NCBI GenBank assembly: GCA_035301345.1
Contig: DATGUM010000009.1
Span: 5,819 to 69,818 of the forward strand
DNA length: 64,000 bases
Direction of reading: 5' to 3'
Origin: CALAMD01 sp035301345
GTDB lineage: Bacteria; Bacillota; Bacilli; Bacillales; Amphibacillaceae
A program made the position numbers and the translations under genes. Positions 26,036-35,815 of the stretch are shown one piece after another (position 1 is the first letter of the stretch; every line of letters begins with the position of its first letter). Under the pieces are notes generated by a model. It ran no database searches. It saw only the letters and a list, made by a program, of their open reading frames with translations, and was not told the origin of the DNA.

Positions 26036-27105
26036 TACTCTTGACCTACAACAGATTTAATATAATCAACAACTGCGTCTTCGTCATTTGGCAGTGATAC
26101 AGGATCGATTTCAACTTGATCAATAGCTGTTTGTGGATCTTTTAGTCCATTTCCAGTTAAAATAGCAACGACTTTACTTCCTTTAGGAATTGTTCCAGCT
26201 TTTACTTGTTGGATAACACCAGCAATTGAAGCACATGAGCCTGGCTCAGCAAAGACACCTTCTTTTTTAGGTAACTCTTTAAATGCATGAACAATTTCTT
26301 CGTCTGTTACTGAAGTAATCATTCCACCAGATTCATCGCGTGCATTTTCCGCAAGTTCCCAGCTAGCAGGATTACCAATTCGAATAGCCGTTGCAACTGT
26401 TTCAGGGCTTGCAATAGGTTCACCTTTCGTAATAGCAGCAGAATCTTCAGCTTCAAATCCGTAGATTTTAGGTAAATTAATCCCTTTTGATTCGTGAAGT
26501 TCTTTGTATCCTTTCCAGTAAGCACTAATGTTTCCAGCGTTACCGACAGGAATACAGAAAATGTCTGGTGCTTGACCACCGAGTTGTTCAACAATTTCAT
26601 AAGCACCCGTTTTTTGACCTTCGATACGATATGGATTAACTGAGTTTACGAGCGTAACAGGGTAATCTTCACTAACACGTTGAACCATTTTTAAAGCATC
26701 ATCGAAGTTTCCAGCTATTTGAACGATTTCTGCTCCGTACATAACTGCTTGTGCGAGCTTACCCATGGCGACTTTACCTTCAGGGATAACGACAATTGCT
26801 TTTATTCCAGCTTTAGCAGCGTATGCAGCAGCTGATGCTGACGTGTTTCCTGTTGATGCACAAATAACTGATTTACTACCTTCTTCTTTTGCCTTCGCTA
26901 CAGCCATAACCATTCCGCGGTCTTTAAATGAACCTGTCGGATTAATACCTTCTACTTTTCCGTAAAGTTCAATCCCTAATTCTTTAGATAAATTTTCAAA
27001 ATGGATGAGAGGCGTATTTCCCTCATGTAATGTTAAAGCAGGTGTTTGCTCAGTTACAGGTAAATGTTCCTTATAATGTTTGATTAATCCTTGCCAATTG
27101 CTCAT
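26035..27105 (-). CDS. thrC: Threonine synthase ThrC
   Basis: This 356-residue PLP enzyme converts O-phosphohomoserine to threonine. The cofactor lysine is K61 in 'NPTGSFKDRGMV'. 'CASTGNTSASAAAYAAKAGI' is the substrate/phosphate loop and 'VGNAGNISAYWKGYKE' binds the PLP phosphate. The length fits the short Bacillus-type enzyme. The ATG overlaps the hom stop by four bases, so hom, thrC and thrB are translationally coupled. Confidence 0.95.
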   Translation of the reverse strand: MSNWQGLIKHYKEHLPVTEQTPALTLHEGNTPLIHFENLSKELGIELYGKVEGINPTGSFKDRGMVMAVAKAKEEGSKSVICASTGNTSASAAAYAAKAGIKAIVVIPEGKVAMGKLAQAVMYGAEIVQIAGNFDDALKMVQRVSEDYPVTLVNSVNPYRIEGQKTGAYEIVEQLGGQAPDIFCIPVGNAGNISAYWKGYKELHESKGINLPKIYGFEAEDSAAITKGEPIASPETVATAIRIGNPASWELAENARDESGGMITSVTDEEIVHAFKELPKKEGVFAEPGSCASIAGVIQQVKAGTIPKGSKVVAILTGNGLKDPQTAIDQVEIDPVSLPNDEDAVVDYIKSVVGQE

Positions 27106-28403
27106 TCCTCAACATCTCCTTCCACTCGGAAGTGGCTTTTTATACTTTCAACGACGTCTAAATTGTCTAACTTATCCATTGCTTGTTGGAAAGCATTTAG
27201 TGACGTCGTATGAGTGACTAAAATAATTTCTGCTAAGTTGTTTTCATCACTTGGCGTTTGTAAAATACGTTCGAAACTAATATCAAGTTGATTAAATAAT
27301 TCAGATATCGTTGCGAATGCGCCTGTTTCGTCTTTTGCCGTTAGACGTAAATAAAATTTACTAATACGCTCTTCAGCTGGCGTGATTTCTTTTTCAAAAA
27401 GTGGCTCCGTTAATTGGTGTCCACTGACGCCGAGGCGCATGTTCTGAATAGCGACGACGACGTCTGACATAACAGCCGTTGCTGTCGGTAAGCTTCCAGC
27501 ACCTGGTCCGTAAAACATCGTTTCCCCAATTGCTTCACCGTTTACGTAAACAGCGTTATATTCATTATTTACACTTGCTAATGGGTGACTGTTTGCGAGT
27601 AGTGTCGGTTGAACACTTACTTCGATTTGTTCACCATTTCGATTAGCAAAGCCAATTAATTTCATCGTGTAACCGAGTTTTTTACCGTACTCTAAATCAA
27701 CTAAAGATAACTGCGAAATACCTTCTACTTCAACGTCTGAAAGTTCAACGTTCGTTAAGAAAGATAGACGGCCGAGAATAACCATTTTACGCGCTGCGTC
27801 TAACCCTTCAACGTCTGCCGTCGGATCTGCTTCAGCAAAGCCAAGTTCTTGTGCTTCTTTTAGTGCATCAGCATATGTAGAACCTTCATCATTCATCTTC
27901 GTTAAAATGTAGTTCGTCGTTCCGTTAACAATTCCCATCACTTGTTTAATTTGATCAGATGCGAAACCGTTCGTAATTGTACGTAACAATGGAATACCGC
28001 CACCTACACTTGCTTCATAGAAAAGGTCACAACCATTTTTCTGTGCTGCTGCAGATAGTTCTGTTCCATGTAATGCAATTAAATCTTTATTCGCAGTTAC
28101 GACATGCTTTTTAGCTTCAAAAGCTTCCAATATATATTCACGAGCGAGATCTACACCGCCCATTACTTCTACGATTAAATCAATATCATCATTTTTTAAA
28201 ACGTCGTCAGGGTTCGTCGTAATAATCGAAGGATCGATATCGATCGAACGAGCTTTCTCGACGTCACGTACTAAAACACCTTGTACGTCAATTGAGCAAC
28301 CAAGTTGGTGTGCTAATTCTGTTTGATTGTTTTTAATTAAATGAATCACACCAGACCCGACAACTCCTAAACCTAATAAACCTACTGAAACTTTTTTACC
28401 CAT
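27102..28403 (-). CDS. hom: Homoserine dehydrogenase Hom
   Basis: This 433-residue enzyme reduces aspartate semialdehyde to homoserine, the branch point for threonine and methionine. The N-terminal NAD(P) fold has 'VGLLGLGVVGSGVIHLI'. The catalytic domain shows 'VMGIVNGTTNYILTKM', 'GFAEADPTADVEGLDAARKMVILGR' and 'PGAGSLPTATAVMSDVV'. A C-terminal ACT domain (about residues 350-425) offers allosteric control. The frame starts at 28418, but GAGGTG ahead of ATG 28403 and the family's usual start favour the latter. Confidence 0.95.
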   Translation of the reverse strand: MGKKVSVGLLGLGVVGSGVIHLIKNNQTELAHQLGCSIDVQGVLVRDVEKARSIDIDPSIITTNPDDVLKNDDIDLIVEVMGGVDLAREYILEAFEAKKHVVTANKDLIALHGTELSAAAQKNGCDLFYEASVGGGIPLLRTITNGFASDQIKQVMGIVNGTTNYILTKMNDEGSTYADALKEAQELGFAEADPTADVEGLDAARKMVILGRLSFLTNVELSDVEVEGISQLSLVDLEYGKKLGYTMKLIGFANRNGEQIEVSVQPTLLANSHPLASVNNEYNAVYVNGEAIGETMFYGPGAGSLPTATAVMSDVVVAIQNMRLGVSGHQLTEPLFEKEITPAEERISKFYLRLTAKDETGAFATISELFNQLDISFERILQTPSDENNLAEIILVTHTTSLNAFQQAMDKLDNLDVVESIKSHFRVEGDVEE

Positions 28404-28512
28404 TAACTTACACCTCATTCTGTATATGTCACAAAAACATTTGTGCGCCTATAAAAGACATTATAACGATGATTTCTATGAGTATCAACAGAAAGCGCTG
28501 ACTTTTTCGAAC

Positions 28513-28998
28513 TTACACTAAAGTGTCAAACTTTATCCGTTTATGCATCATGTAAATGAGTGGAATTCCGATAGCCATAACGATGAACTCACTTATAAAC
28601 GTCGTTATCCATGTGAATAGAAACGGTAAACCGAGTGCTAATTTTAACATGAACGCAATAATGTACATATTAAAGGAAAAGACAAATGTGTTAATTAATA
28701 AAAGAATCCAAATGTTTTTAATAAAGCGTCCGAAAATAATTGTAATTAATAAAGAAAGCATGGAGTGAGAGAGACCGAAAGCTAGGTCATAAAGTCCGAG
28801 CGAAGAGAAAAACATGTTCGCTAAGAAAACGCCTAATGCGATACCGAAAAAGTACCGTTTATTAAAAACGATTAAGTGATTGAAAATTTCCGATAAACGA
28901 AACTGAATGTTCGTAAATCCGAAAGGTTGTACGAGTGCAGTTACCGCAATATACATCGCAGCTAGCACTGCATTTGTAACGAGTGTTCGATTATTCAT
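28513..28998 (-). CDS. queT: Queuosine-precursor transporter QueT
   Basis: This 161-residue membrane protein has five to six helices and the QueT pattern 'ALVQPFGFTNIQFRLSEIFNHLIVFNKRYFFGIALGVFLAN', typical of an ECF-type substrate-specificity component for preQ0/preQ1. It probably works with the housekeeping ECF energising module encoded elsewhere. A preQ1-I riboswitch directly upstream fits this assignment. The ATG at 28998 is used, with AGGAG nine bases upstream; that AGGAG is part of the riboswitch. Confidence 0.9.
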   Translation of the reverse strand: MNNRTLVTNAVLAAMYIAVTALVQPFGFTNIQFRLSEIFNHLIVFNKRYFFGIALGVFLANMFFSSLGLYDLAFGLSHSMLSLLITIIFGRFIKNIWILLLINTFVFSFNMYIIAFMLKLALGLPFLFTWITTFISEFIVMAIGIPLIYMMHKRIKFDTLV

Positions 28999-29007
28999 TT
29001 TTAATTG

Positions 29008-29044
29008 CTCCTAGTTTTTTTGCGTGGGATGGTTACGAACCACG
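29008..29044 (-). ncRNA. preQ1-I riboswitch (translational type)
   Basis: The minus-strand RNA opens with CGTGGTTCGTAACCATCCC, then ACG and a run of A, and ends in ACTAGGAG. This is the preQ1-I H-type pseudoknot: stem GTGG/CCAC, the UUC and CCAUCC loop, an A-rich tail, and the pairing end. The last bases, AGGAG, are the queT Shine-Dalgarno, so ligand binding should hide it and block translation. A -10-like TATAAT lies upstream near 29082. Confidence 0.88.
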
Positions 29045-29157
29045 TATGATATTTATGCCCTTTTGTGGCATACGGTCTATTATAACAAAGCACGGTTGAA
29101 TGTGGTAGGAAATATTCATTACTTTTTCATAAAAATATAGGGGAAACCCGAAACTGA

Positions 29158-29175
29158 ATTAGGACATTCCCTAAT
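29158..29175. promoter_or_regulatory. Palindrome upstream of narG, candidate NreC site
   Basis: ATTAGG (29158-29163) and CCTAAT (29170-29175) are inverted around six bases, about 88 bases before the narG start. The nar operon encodes its own regulator, NreC, which in staphylococci binds palindromes ahead of narG. I infer rather than show that this is its target. Confidence 0.45.
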
Positions 29176-29262
29176 GTCAGAAGACAAACGTGCATTTAAT
29201 ATATATGTATGAATGTTAACTAGCTGAATGATTATTACTTTTTAAAGGAGTGAATCGTCTGA

Positions 29263-32200
29263 ATGAAAAGTAGATTAGGTTTAAGATATTTTCAACCGGT
29301 TGAACGATACTCTGGTGACTGGTCGATGTTAGAAGAGAAAAATCGTGACTGGGAAAATATGTATCGTCAACGTTGGAGCCATGACAAAGTCGTTAGAACG
29401 ACACATGGCGTAAACTGTACAGGTTCATGTAGTTGGAAAGTTTTTGTGAAAAATGGCGTTATTACTTGGGAAAATCAACAGATTGATTATCCTTCATGTG
29501 GTCCGGATATGCCGGAATTTGAACCACGAGGGTGTCCGCGAGGGGCTTCGTTTTCTTGGTATCAATACAGTCCACTACGCGTGAAGTATCCTTATATGCG
29601 AGGAAAGTTATGGAGTTTATGGAAAGAAGCTGTATCAGTGTATAAAGATCCCGTGCGTGCATGGGCAAGCATTGTCGAAGACCCGGAAAAAGCGAAGACG
29701 TATAAAGAAGCGCGCGGAAAAGGAGGTCATGTTCGTGTCAGTTGGGACGACGTGACGCAAATTATTTCTGCACAACTGATTTATACGATTCAAACGTACG
29801 GGCCTGACCGTATTGCAGGGTTTACACCTATCCCAGCGATGTCTATGGTTAGCTACGCATCAGGTGCGAGACTTTTATCGTTGCTCGGTGGCGAGATGTT
29901 AAGCTTCTATGATTGGTATGCAGATTTACCGCCATCATCACCGCAAATTTGGGGTGAACAGACAGATGTTCCAGAGTCGAGTGATTGGTTTAACTCGGGA
30001 TACATTATTATGTGGGGGTCAAACGTTCCTTTAACACGTACACCAGATGCACACTTTTTAACAGAAGTAAGGTACAAAGGAACGAAAGTCGTCTCTGTTG
30101 CACCAGATTACGCAGAAAGTGTAACACATGCAGATGATTGGATCGCAGCAAACCCTGGGACGGACGCAGCTGTTGCACAAGCGATGACACACGTTATTTT
30201 AGATGAGTTTTACGTCCAAAGAGAAGAAGAAATGTTTATTAATTACGCGAAGCAATATACAGATATGCCATTTTTAATTATGTTAGATGATTATGAAAAT
30301 CATTATAAAGCAGGGCGTTTCATGCATGCGAGTGACTTAGGTGAAGAGAGTGAAAATGCTGAATGGAAGCCAGTCATTATCGATAATGAAACAGAAAAAA
30401 TTATCACACCGAACGGAACGATGGGGCAGCGCTGGGAAGATGAAACGAAATGGAATTTAATTTTGGAAAATGAAGACGGAACAGTCATTGATCCGTCGTT
30501 ATCAGTCGTTGGTCATGACGAAAGGTGGGTAAATATTGAATTCCCAGCATTTGAAGATGAGAAAACGACGACATTTACACGTTCGATTCCAGTAAAAGAA
30601 GTAAAGCTTGGTGACGGATCGACGCGACTCGTTGCGACTGTTTATGATTTAATGATTAGTCAGTACGGGGTAAAGCGTGACGGTGCAACACATTACGCAG
30701 AGAGTTATGATGATGAATCATCCATTTACACGCCTGCTTGGCAAGAGGCGATAACAGGAGTTAAACGAGAGCTCGTGACACAAATCGGTCGTGAATTTGC
30801 CCAAAATGCGATTGATACAGGTGGTCGTTCAATGATTATTATGGGAGCGGGAATTAACCACTGGTTTAATAGTGATACGATTTATCGATCGATTTTAAAC
30901 TTAGTGACATTAACTGCTTCACAAGGTGTTAATGGTGGAGGTTGGGCGCATTACGTCGGTCAAGAAAAATGTCGCCCGATTGAAGGATGGAATAGTATTG
31001 CATTTGCTCGTGACTGGCAGACGACACCACGCTTACAAAACGCAACGTCATTCTTCTACTTTGCAACGGATCAATGGCGTTATGAGGAAGACGGAACGAA
31101 TACGTTACAATCACCACTTGGTGGCGAAGTAACTTATAATCATCCGGCAGACTATAACGTATTAGCTGCACGCTTAGGTTGGTTACCGTCATACCCACAG
31201 TTTAATAAGAACAGTTTGTTGCTTGCTGAAGAAGCGGCAAAACAAGGTCATGAAACTGATGAAGATATTATTAAACATACAGTTGATCAATTAACGAGTG
31301 GCGAGACGTCATTTGCGATTGAAGATCCGGGTGCACCAGAAAACTTCCCGCGTTCATTATTCGTTTGGCGATCAAACTTAGTATCGAGTTCGGCGAAAGG
31401 GCAAGAGTACTTTATGAAACACTTATTCGGTGCAAAATCGAACTTACTTGCAGAACCGAACGAAGATATGAAGCCAGAAGAAATCAAATGGCGTGAAGAT
31501 GTTGAAGGTAAGTTAGATTTACTCGTTGCTGTTGATTTCCGGATGACGACTACGCCAATTTACGCAGATATCGTTTTACCGGCAGCTACGTGGTATGAAA
31601 AAGAAGACTTATCATCAACGGATATGCATCCGTTCGTCCACCCGTTTAATCGAGCGGTTGACCCACTTTGGGAATCACGTTCCGATTGGGATACGTTCCG
31701 TATGATTGCACAAAAGTTTTCACAATTAGCAGAAGATCATTTACCAGGCGTGTATAAAGATTTAGTGACAGCACCACTCGCACACGATTCAAAACAAGAA
31801 ATCGCACAACCTTTTGGAGAAATAAAAGATTGGAAAAAAGGTGAGATTGAAGCGATTCCTGGAAAAACGATGCCGAGTTTACAAATTGTGGAACGGACGT
31901 ACACCGATATTTATGATAAATATATTTCACTTGGGCCGAACGTTGAACACGGAAAGGTAGGAGCACACGGCGTATCTTTTTCTGTTAAAGAAGAATACGA
32001 CATGCTCAAAGGTATTAACGGAATTCACGATAATGAAGACGGCTCGATTAAGGAAGGATTGCCTAGGCTCGTGACTGGTAAACAAGTAGCGGAAGCGATT
32101 TTAACATTGTCATCAGCTACGAATGGGCGTGTTTCACAAAAAGCATTTACTGCTGCTGAAGAAACGACAGGTGTTGAATTAAAAGATATTTCAGCCGATC

Positions 32201-32943
32201 GAGCAGCTGAACGATTTACATTCCAAAGCATTACTGCACAACCGAGAGAAGTTATTCCGACGCCTGTGTTTAGTGGTTCGAACAAACTTGGTCGACGATA
32301 TTCACCATTTACGACGAATATTGAACGACTCGTACCATTTAGAACATTAACAGGTAGACAGCATTACTACTTAGACCATGAGCTTTTCTTAACGTTCGGT
32401 GAATCGTTACCTGTTTATAAACCGACGTTACCACCATTTATTTTAAGTCATCGGGATAAGGAAATTAAAGGTGGAAAAGATTCACTCGTTTTACGTTATT
32501 TAACACCACACGGAAAGTGGAATATCCACTCAACATATCAAGATAACCAACATATGTTAACGCTCTTTAGAGGCGGTCCGACGATTTGGATATCGGAAGA
32601 AGATGCGACACCAAATGGTATTGATGATAACGATTGGTTAGAAGTGTATAACCGAAATGGAACAGTATTAGTCCGAGCAGTTGTGAGTCATAGAATGCCA
32701 AAAGGAACGATGTTTATGTATCACGCACAAGATAAACACGTACAAATGCCAGGGTCAGAAATTATGGATACACGTGGCGGGAGTCATAACGCGCCGACAC
32801 GTATTCATTTAAAACCGACACAAATGGTCGGTGGTTATGCGCAATTAAGTTATGGATTTAACTATTACGGACCGATTGGGAATCAGCGTGATCAATACGT
32901 CGCTGTGAGAAAAATAAAGGAGGTCAACTGGCTTGAAAATTAA
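29263..32943 (+). CDS. narG: Respiratory nitrate reductase alpha subunit NarG
   Basis: This 1226-residue molybdenum enzyme subunit reduces nitrate to nitrite on the inner face of the membrane. The N-terminal 'HGVNCTGSCSWKVFVKNG' and later 'CPRGASFSWY' supply the His and three Cys that bind the FS0 [4Fe-4S] cluster. 'YIIMWGSNVPLTRTPDAHF' carries the Asn/Asp region near the Mo-bisMGD. Full length for the family, no twin-arginine signal. It starts the narGHJI-nreABC cluster and depends on molybdate from modABC. AAAGGAG stands before ATG 29263. Confidence 0.97.
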   Translation: MKSRLGLRYFQPVERYSGDWSMLEEKNRDWENMYRQRWSHDKVVRTTHGVNCTGSCSWKVFVKNGVITWENQQIDYPSCGPDMPEFEPRGCPRGASFSWYQYSPLRVKYPYMRGKLWSLWKEAVSVYKDPVRAWASIVEDPEKAKTYKEARGKGGHVRVSWDDVTQIISAQLIYTIQTYGPDRIAGFTPIPAMSMVSYASGARLLSLLGGEMLSFYDWYADLPPSSPQIWGEQTDVPESSDWFNSGYIIMWGSNVPLTRTPDAHFLTEVRYKGTKVVSVAPDYAESVTHADDWIAANPGTDAAVAQAMTHVILDEFYVQREEEMFINYAKQYTDMPFLIMLDDYENHYKAGRFMHASDLGEESENAEWKPVIIDNETEKIITPNGTMGQRWEDETKWNLILENEDGTVIDPSLSVVGHDERWVNIEFPAFEDEKTTTFTRSIPVKEVKLGDGSTRLVATVYDLMISQYGVKRDGATHYAESYDDESSIYTPAWQEAITGVKRELVTQIGREFAQNAIDTGGRSMIIMGAGINHWFNSDTIYRSILNLVTLTASQGVNGGGWAHYVGQEKCRPIEGWNSIAFARDWQTTPRLQNATSFFYFATDQWRYEEDGTNTLQSPLGGEVTYNHPADYNVLAARLGWLPSYPQFNKNSLLLAEEAAKQGHETDEDIIKHTVDQLTSGETSFAIEDPGAPENFPRSLFVWRSNLVSSSAKGQEYFMKHLFGAKSNLLAEPNEDMKPEEIKWREDVEGKLDLLVAVDFRMTTTPIYADIVLPAATWYEKEDLSSTDMHPFVHPFNRAVDPLWESRSDWDTFRMIAQKFSQLAEDHLPGVYKDLVTAPLAHDSKQEIAQPFGEIKDWKKGEIEAIPGKTMPSLQIVERTYTDIYDKYISLGPNVEHGKVGAHGVSFSVKEEYDMLKGINGIHDNEDGSIKEGLPRLVTGKQVAEAILTLSSATNGRVSQKAFTAAEETTGVELKDISADRAAERFTFQSITAQPREVIPTPVFSGSNKLGRRYSPFTTNIERLVPFRTLTGRQHYYLDHELFLTFGESLPVYKPTLPPFILSHRDKEIKGGKDSLVLRYLTPHGKWNIHSTYQDNQHMLTLFRGGPTIWISEEDATPNGIDDNDWLEVYNRNGTVLVRAVVSHRMPKGTMFMYHAQDKHVQMPGSEIMDTRGGSHNAPTRIHLKPTQMVGGYAQLSYGFNYYGPIGNQRDQYVAVRKIKEVNWLEN

Positions 32944-34540
32944 AGCGCAAATTGCAATGGTCATGAACTTGGACAAATGTATCGGTTGCCATACGTGTAG
33001 TGTGACGTGTAAAACGACGTGGACGAACCGTGAAGGTTCTGAATACATGTGGTTTAACAACGTTGAAACGAAGCCGGGTATCGGTTATCCGAAACGTTGG
33101 GAAGATCAGGAAGAGTATAAAGGCGGTTGGGAACTGAAAAACGGTAAATTAGAACTTAAATCAGGCTCTCGTCTTTCTAAAATCGCTTTAGGAAAAATAT
33201 TTTACAACCCAGATATGCCAGAAATGGAAGATTACTATGAACCTTGGACATATGATTATGAAAACTTAACGATGTCAGAAGACGTCGAACATACACCAGT
33301 TGCTCGTGCAAAATCATCTGTTACAGGTGAATACATGGAACCTGAATGGGGGCCAAACTGGGAAGACCAATTAGCAGGAGCGCACGTGACAGGCCCGCGT
33401 GACCCGAACATTGAAAAAATTGAAGAAGAAATTAAATTTAATTTCGAGCAAGCGTTTATGATGTATTTACCGAGACTTTGTGAACATTGCTTAAACCCGA
33501 GCTGTGTTGCTTCTTGCCCTTCAGGTGCTATGTATAAACGTGATGAAGATGGTATCGTTCTCGTTGACCAGGAAACGTGCCGTGGTTGGAGATATTGTAT
33601 GACTGGTTGTCCGTACAAAAAAGTTTACTTTAACTGGAAAACGAATAAAGCAGAAAAGTGTACATTCTGTTTCCCACGTATTGAAACAGGTCAACCGACA
33701 GTCTGTTCAGAAACATGTACGGGAAGAATTCGTTATTTAGGTGTTTTACTTTATGATGCAGACCGCGTTGAAGAAGCAGCGTCAACGCCAGATCCGAAAG
33801 ATTTATATGAAGCCCAGTGTGACTTATTTTTAGATCCGTTTGACCCGGAGATTATTGAACAAGCAAAGCAAGACGGTATTTCAATGGACTGGATAGAAGC
33901 GGCGCAAAATTCACCTGTATATAAGTTAGCGATTGAGCATAAGCTAGCATTTCCTTTACACCCAGAATACCGAACGTTACCGATGGTTTGGTACGTTCCA
34001 CCGTTAAGTCCGATTATGAACTACTTTGAAGGAAAAGATTCAATTAAAAATCCTGATATGATTTTCCCGGCGATTGAAGAGATGCGAATTCCTGTGCAGT
34101 ATTTAGCAAATATGCTTACAGCGGGTGATACAGAAGTTGTTAAAGGCTCTCTCCAACGAATGGCGATGATGCGCTCATACATGCGTGCATTATCATCTGG
34201 AAAAGACTTTGATGAATCAAAACTAGCTCGGGTAGGGATGACGGCAAAACAAGCAGTAAAAATGTATCGTTTACTTGCGATAGCGAAATATGAAGATCGT
34301 TTCGTTATTCCGACGTCACATAAAGAATCTCATGAGAATGTTTATCGTGCGCAAGGGTCAGCAGGTTTTGATGGTATGGGTAGTGGAGGTGCAAGCAACG
34401 CGAACGATCAGTATCAACATTCAATGTTTGATGCGGCCGGTGATTGTACGGGGTGTGCACCAGTAGCTCCAGAACAACAAGGAATGACAGGTGAAGATAT
34501 TTATAAAGAAAACTTCTATGGAGGGATTTGGCGTGATTGA
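32933..34540 (+). CDS. narH: Nitrate reductase beta subunit NarH
   Basis: This 535-residue iron-sulfur subunit passes electrons from NarI to NarG. Four Cys clusters are visible: 'CIGCHTCSVTCK', 'CEHCLNPSCVASCP', 'CRGWRYCMTGCP' (Trp replaces one Cys, giving the [3Fe-4S] centre) and 'CTFCFPRI...CSETCTGR'. It starts at TTG 32933 inside the end of narG, with AAGGAGG nine bases upstream, so the genes are coupled. The Gly/Asn-rich C-terminal tail with 'CTGCAP' (about residues 475-535) is longer than in E. coli NarH. Confidence 0.96.
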   Translation: MKIKAQIAMVMNLDKCIGCHTCSVTCKTTWTNREGSEYMWFNNVETKPGIGYPKRWEDQEEYKGGWELKNGKLELKSGSRLSKIALGKIFYNPDMPEMEDYYEPWTYDYENLTMSEDVEHTPVARAKSSVTGEYMEPEWGPNWEDQLAGAHVTGPRDPNIEKIEEEIKFNFEQAFMMYLPRLCEHCLNPSCVASCPSGAMYKRDEDGIVLVDQETCRGWRYCMTGCPYKKVYFNWKTNKAEKCTFCFPRIETGQPTVCSETCTGRIRYLGVLLYDADRVEEAASTPDPKDLYEAQCDLFLDPFDPEIIEQAKQDGISMDWIEAAQNSPVYKLAIEHKLAFPLHPEYRTLPMVWYVPPLSPIMNYFEGKDSIKNPDMIFPAIEEMRIPVQYLANMLTAGDTEVVKGSLQRMAMMRSYMRALSSGKDFDESKLARVGMTAKQAVKMYRLLAIAKYEDRFVIPTSHKESHENVYRAQGSAGFDGMGSGGASNANDQYQHSMFDAAGDCTGCAPVAPEQQGMTGEDIYKENFYGGIWRD

Positions 34541-35105
34541 TTTAGAGAAATTGTCTGAGCAGAAGCATGTGTTTCGTTTCTTTTCAAATCACTTATCTTA
34601 TCCTGAAACAGATCCATTTGTCGGGGAAAGGTTGGAGGATGTTATTCCTCCAACACACCCGAGTTACTTATACGTGAAACGATATTACGATGAGATGTAC
34701 GAACATAAATTGTATACACTACGAACAAAATATATTGAAACGTTCGACTTTCAAAAAGATACGACACTTTATATGACGTATATAAAATTTGAGGATTCTA
34801 AAGAACGTGGGCAAATGCTCGCACGTTTAAAGGTTTTATATGAAATGTTCGGCTTATACATGCCAGACGGTGAACTATCGGATTATTTACCACTCATGTG
34901 TGAATTTATTTTTGCAGCCGATTGGCAAGGTGATTCACGTGCTGAGCAAAGTTTTTCATTACTATTAGCAGTGTTAGAAGATGGTTCATATCACTTGATG
35001 AAGGCGTTAGAAAAACACGATAGTCCCTTTCTTCATCTCGTCAAAGGGATGCGTGAAACGTTCAAAGTTTGCATCGTGCAAGAGGGGGTAGGAGCTAATG
35101 ATTAA
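34533..35105 (+). CDS. narJ: Nitrate reductase assembly chaperone NarJ
   Basis: This 190-residue cytoplasmic chaperone, helical and of the TorD/NarJ fold, is needed for Mo-cofactor insertion into NarG. 'FFSNHLSYPETDPFVG' and 'HLPLMCEF'-like 'YLPLMCEFIF' are family features. An ORF reading starts at 34491, but the GTG at 34533, with GGAGGG seven bases upstream, is the better start. It overlaps the end of narH by eight bases. Confidence 0.9.
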   Translation: MIDLEKLSEQKHVFRFFSNHLSYPETDPFVGERLEDVIPPTHPSYLYVKRYYDEMYEHKLYTLRTKYIETFDFQKDTTLYMTYIKFEDSKERGQMLARLKVLYEMFGLYMPDGELSDYLPLMCEFIFAADWQGDSRAEQSFSLLLAVLEDGSYHLMKALEKHDSPFLHLVKGMRETFKVCIVQEGVGAND

Positions 35106-35793
35106 TCAGTTTTTATGGATCATCTTTCCTTACCTTTGCATAGCAACATTCGTTGTCGGACACATCTTTAGATATCGTTACGATCAATTTGGTTGGACAG
35201 CGAAATCGAGTGAATTTATTGAGAAAAAACAATTGATGATTGGTAGCTTGCTCTTTCACCTCGGAATTATTCCCGTATTTTTAGGTCACGTGTCCGGGCT
35301 CGGAATTCCGAAAGCGTGGACGAGAGCTGTCGGAATAAGTGACCATCTGTATCATATGGGCGCTGTATGGGGCGGAGGATTTTTCGGAGTCGTCACTTTA
35401 GTAGGGATGTTTATTTTAACGTCTCGCCGAATAACGATTAAGAAAGTACGAAAACTATCATCTGCTTCAGATATGATTGTCAACGGGTTGTTGCTATTTA
35501 TCGTTTTTATCGGTGTTTACGCTTCTCTCGTGACAAATAATATTGTTGAAGGCTTTGATTACCGTGATTCAGTGTCAGTCTGGTTTCGCTCTCTGTTCTT
35601 ACTCAAGCCAAATGCAGATTTAATGATCGGTGTTCCGATATCATTTAAATTGCATATTTTAACAGGGTTATTCATTTTTGCAATGTGGCCTTTTACAAGA
35701 CTTGTACATGTTTGGAGTGTACCATTGAACTATGCAGGAAGAAGTTATATTTTATATAGGAGACATGAAACTTCTCGAAGAAAAACAAGCTAG
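35098..35793 (+). CDS. narI: Nitrate reductase gamma subunit NarI (cytochrome b)
   Basis: This 231-residue membrane subunit has five helices. It takes electrons from menaquinol and binds two b hemes through paired histidines seen in 'GSLLFHLGIIPVFLGH' and 'KLHILTGLFIFAMWPFTRLVH'. It anchors NarGH to the membrane. It overlaps narJ by eight bases and has GTAGGAG as ribosome site. Confidence 0.96.
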   Translation: MINQFLWIIFPYLCIATFVVGHIFRYRYDQFGWTAKSSEFIEKKQLMIGSLLFHLGIIPVFLGHVSGLGIPKAWTRAVGISDHLYHMGAVWGGGFFGVVTLVGMFILTSRRITIKKVRKLSSASDMIVNGLLLFIVFIGVYASLVTNNIVEGFDYRDSVSVWFRSLFLLKPNADLMIGVPISFKLHILTGLFIFAMWPFTRLVHVWSVPLNYAGRSYILYRRHETSRRKTS

Positions 35794-35815
35794 TTTAATG
35801 AAGGAGTCAATGATT

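Noticed and set aside
28404..28512. T-box or attenuator before hom
   Set aside because: No T-box (AGGGTGGNACCGCG) motif, leader peptide rich in Thr/Met or terminator pair was found.
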